From assembly GCF_963678635.1 (NCBI RefSeq), contig NC_087068.1, positions 59,071,896 through 59,135,895 on the forward strand: a DNA stretch of 64,000 nt, read 5' to 3'. The DNA comes from Symsagittifera roscoffensis. Taxonomy: Eukaryota > Xenacoelomorpha > Acoela > Convolutidae. Each line of letters starts with the position of its first letter. Position 1 is the first letter of the stretch. Positions 61,411 through 64,000 of the stretch are shown here, piece by piece. The position numbers were made by a program, and so were the translations under genes. Below the pieces are notes generated by a model. The model was not told where the DNA came from. It was given only the letters and a program-made list of their open reading frames with translations, and made no database searches.

Positions 61411-64000
61411 TTCAACCAGACAAAAACTCTTGGAATTTCAAAACTTAGCGGGAAAAGGAGGAAAGTAAAACGCGAAGGAAAATAAATTAAATCGAGATGG
61501 TTGAGAATCAAGTCAATCAGGTTAAAATGAACACAAAATTAACACATGCAAAGAAAAAACAGGATTTGAAAGAAACTCAAAAAGATTGGCCTGATATGAT
61601 GCTACAGATACTTGAATAAGGCTGCGCTTAGGTTTCATTGGCTCTACAAATTGAGAACTTCTTCGAAAGAAGTTCTATCATTATAATTAGAAGAAGAATA
61701 TATTCCTCTCTACAAAAAGAAGAATAAATTTAAAAAATAATGGATTTAATAACAAAGCATTTAAACGAAGTTTTGAATTTTGAACCATGAAAGCTGCGTG
61801 TCTCTGTACCCTCATGAGAATGAGGACAAGAAAAAACACAAAAAATGCATTTTTGCAATTTTTTCCATTTCATTTCTTTTAAGCTACAAGCTTCCAGAGC
61901 GCATCCTCTCATTGCTTACTACGAGCAAACTTTCCGTCAATTAGCATGCATTTCAGAAAAAAAATGATGAACAAGACAAAAGAATTAATTTCAACAAATT
62001 TAAAGATTTTGAAATATTTTTTAAAAGAATCATAACAAATTGAGAGAAATGCAAACTATTTTTTCAGCAGGGTAGCATTGAAACAAACCTTTAAATCTTC
62101 ATAATCATAAAAACAATATTTAATTTACTTGTCAAGGCATACAAAACACTTACAAAAGTTACATTTTATTCATTATTGAAAAGTAAGTATTGGCCACCTC
62201 AAGAAGAAAAATAGTACGCACTAACAAGACTTTCAAGACTAATGGGTCTCTTATTTGATTCGCTAAGCAACTGATCGCATCCTATTTCAATCTCAACAAA
62301 ACTTTGGGAAAATTACGATTTTCTCTAAAGAGATTATCAACTTGTATAAGCTACTTGAAATTGTATTTCCCTTTATCTTACCTTTGCTGAAAGGGGCCTA
62401 TGCTGAACCTCTTGTTCAATTGCTCTTGGCTTATTTACGAAAAAAAACTCAAACTTTCAGAGTAGAAATTTTTTAAAGATCTTAACAATAATTTCAAGGG
62501 GATAAGCAAATAGCTCATGCACTGTCAATATTTGGTCAGTATATAGAAAATTCCTAATGTTTCCGATTTTTGTTTGTATTAAACCACTCAGACTAATTTC
62601 TTCTGCTCCAAAAAAAAAGAAAACAAATTTGTGAAGCAAGTCCAACCAAACACAAACAGATCATATTTTTACTGACGCAAGGCGCAGTTTCAAACCATCT
62701 GCGATACAACATAGGATACGAAACTATTTGGAAGAGTAGTCTTCGAGAAAGGTCAAAGTTTCACCGAAAATAAAACCAGATATTAATTTTTCCGAGGTCC
62801 ATGAACTTTTGAGTCAAAAAATGGGTTTGTCATCTATGCCAGGGAAATCCCTACATGCCGTTATTTCATTTCAACCAGAAATCTCAGATAAGTTTAGTTC
62901 GAGATAAGTCAATAAGTTAAAACGGTCAAAAAAATCAAAAATTTGACCTTTTCGACGACCACTACTCTTGTGTAAAAATCTTTGGGCGGAGCCGGTCACG
63001 CAGAGGGGAGCTTCCCATAAAACCGTTGATTGGAAAACTAAATCTTAGATTTGGGAGGATGATTTGGGAGGCGAAAACGAAAATAAGGGTCAAACATTCC
63101 GCCAAAGGAATTTTCCCCAAAAAAGTTCATCTAAAAAAATGACCAGAGAATTATGCAGACACACTTTTACAAGCTGCAGACATGCTTTCAAAGGCGGCAA
63201 ATACAATGGGCGGTTTTTTCATTAATACCGTTGTTTTAAAACCGAAAAAGTAGTTTTGAGAAAAACTCAAAATTTTTGCAAAAAAATAAAAATCTAAGTC
63301 TTCAAATCGCCTCAAAGCTCAAAGCGTCTCAAAAAAACAAAATGCAATAAGAACCCCCAAATCCATACAGTTTCATAAAAAAAATGTTTTTTTTCCCAAA
63401 AAAATCTATCCTTATAAAAAACCAACAATCTTTCATTTTATCTTAAGCTTTTTAAAAATTTAAGTCCACCTGAAATTGCCAAGAAAAAAAATGCTATTAC
63501 AATGATTTTTGCTAACACCACAAGAAAAACGAGATGTAGCACCTAATTCAACAAAAATTGCGTAGACAAACGAAACTCTTACGATTCAGTTTTTAATGGA
63601 AAAATTTTCAATTTCCTACATAAGGAAAAAAAACAAGGTTCTGCGGGGACTCGAACCTCAAAACTTCGTTACCTCCAGGCTATAGTGCGTTACCTCCAGG
63701 CCAAGTGGAAACGAACCTGAAAACTATTAAAATTTAATATTGAAGCAAGTGCAAGTTCTCACAAAAATTGTTTACGGGAAAGAAGTCTAATTGTCGCAAG
63801 TGTAATAAAAGATTGAATGACACTGAAAGAAAATTTGATAAGGATTCTATTGGGACTAAAACTTCTCATTTTAGTAATAATCGACTTATCTACCTAATTT
63901 TGACTTATGCTTTAATAGATGAATCAAGAATGACAGCTTGGAATCAACATACACACCCATGTACATAGAGCATGGTTGAGGGTCCAATAACAATTTCATT
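61411..64000. other. upstream region, no gene recognised
   Basis: 2.6 kb of AT-rich sequence 5' of the KIAA0825-like start. A minus-strand tRNA-like scrap at about 63715-63635 has ggttcgagtccccgc as B box and a duplicated gcctggaggtaacg. No promoter motif was identified. Confidence 0.45.

Noticed and set aside
63635-63715. tRNA gene on the minus strand
   Set aside because: Good B box but no acceptor or anticodon stems and an internal duplication; kept only as a tRNA-like scrap.
1-64000. CRISPR array, operons with ribosome binding sites, or other bacterial features
   Set aside because: Direct repeats here are long, few and transposon-derived; the gene structure is eukaryotic.

Overview
The window is nuclear DNA from an animal, probably an invertebrate. 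It is AT-rich, its genes are split by GT-AG introns, it carries a cytosolic-type tRNA-Ser gene, and most of it is transposon sequence. I cannot name the species.

The backbone is one large minus-strand gene, rebuilt here exon by exon: 16 coding exons between 61410 and 19530. Every splice phase fits, and the joined frame is 3858 nt (1285 codons plus stop). The protein resembles human KIAA0825 (a DUF4495-family protein, about 1275 residues) over the exons I could compare from memory. One intron (51181 to 46754) appears to use a GC donor. About 600 bp downstream on the same strand starts a second, unrecognised gene, with exons at 18932-18777, 3013-2879 and 2671-1958 and an intron of about 16 kb.

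Nearly everything else is mobile DNA lying in those introns. (1) A young, apparently intact Ty3/gypsy-type LTR retrotransposon occupies 35569-42948: 282-bp LTRs differing at one base, a 5-bp target duplication, one uninterrupted gag-pol frame with all catalytic motifs, and a second overlapping frame at its 3' end. It sits inside an older inverted-repeat element. (2) Decayed relatives lie at 1-118 (minus strand, cut by the window edge), 22379-28860 and 28861-29760. In all of these the gag ATG overlaps the primer binding site, and that site matches the 3' end of the tRNA-Ser(AGA) encoded at 20236-20155. (3) Another decayed gypsy element at 7219-12790 was mostly copied in a nearly identical 4.88-kb tandem duplication (8378-13254 and 13255-18132). 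(4) A LINE 3' end is present twice (30875-32150 and 32158-32889). (5) There are hAT-like traces: a broken transposase near 45.1-45.8 kb and two small elements with perfect 8-bp target duplications at 20445-20860. (6) Several dispersed families occur: a CCAAC-ended inverted-repeat element, tRNA-derived SINE-like copies, and two unnamed repeats. Two further tandem blocks lie at 3.06-5.4 kb and 58.06-59.0 kb.

The most interesting material is in the young LTR element. It has a hydrophobic multi-segment block between RNase H and integrase, a 3' frame carrying SUMO-interaction-like motifs, and a gag N-terminus (Met-Ala-Gln) dictated by its primer tRNA. Exon borders come from splice consensus and phase arithmetic, and family names come from memory of motifs; no search was run.
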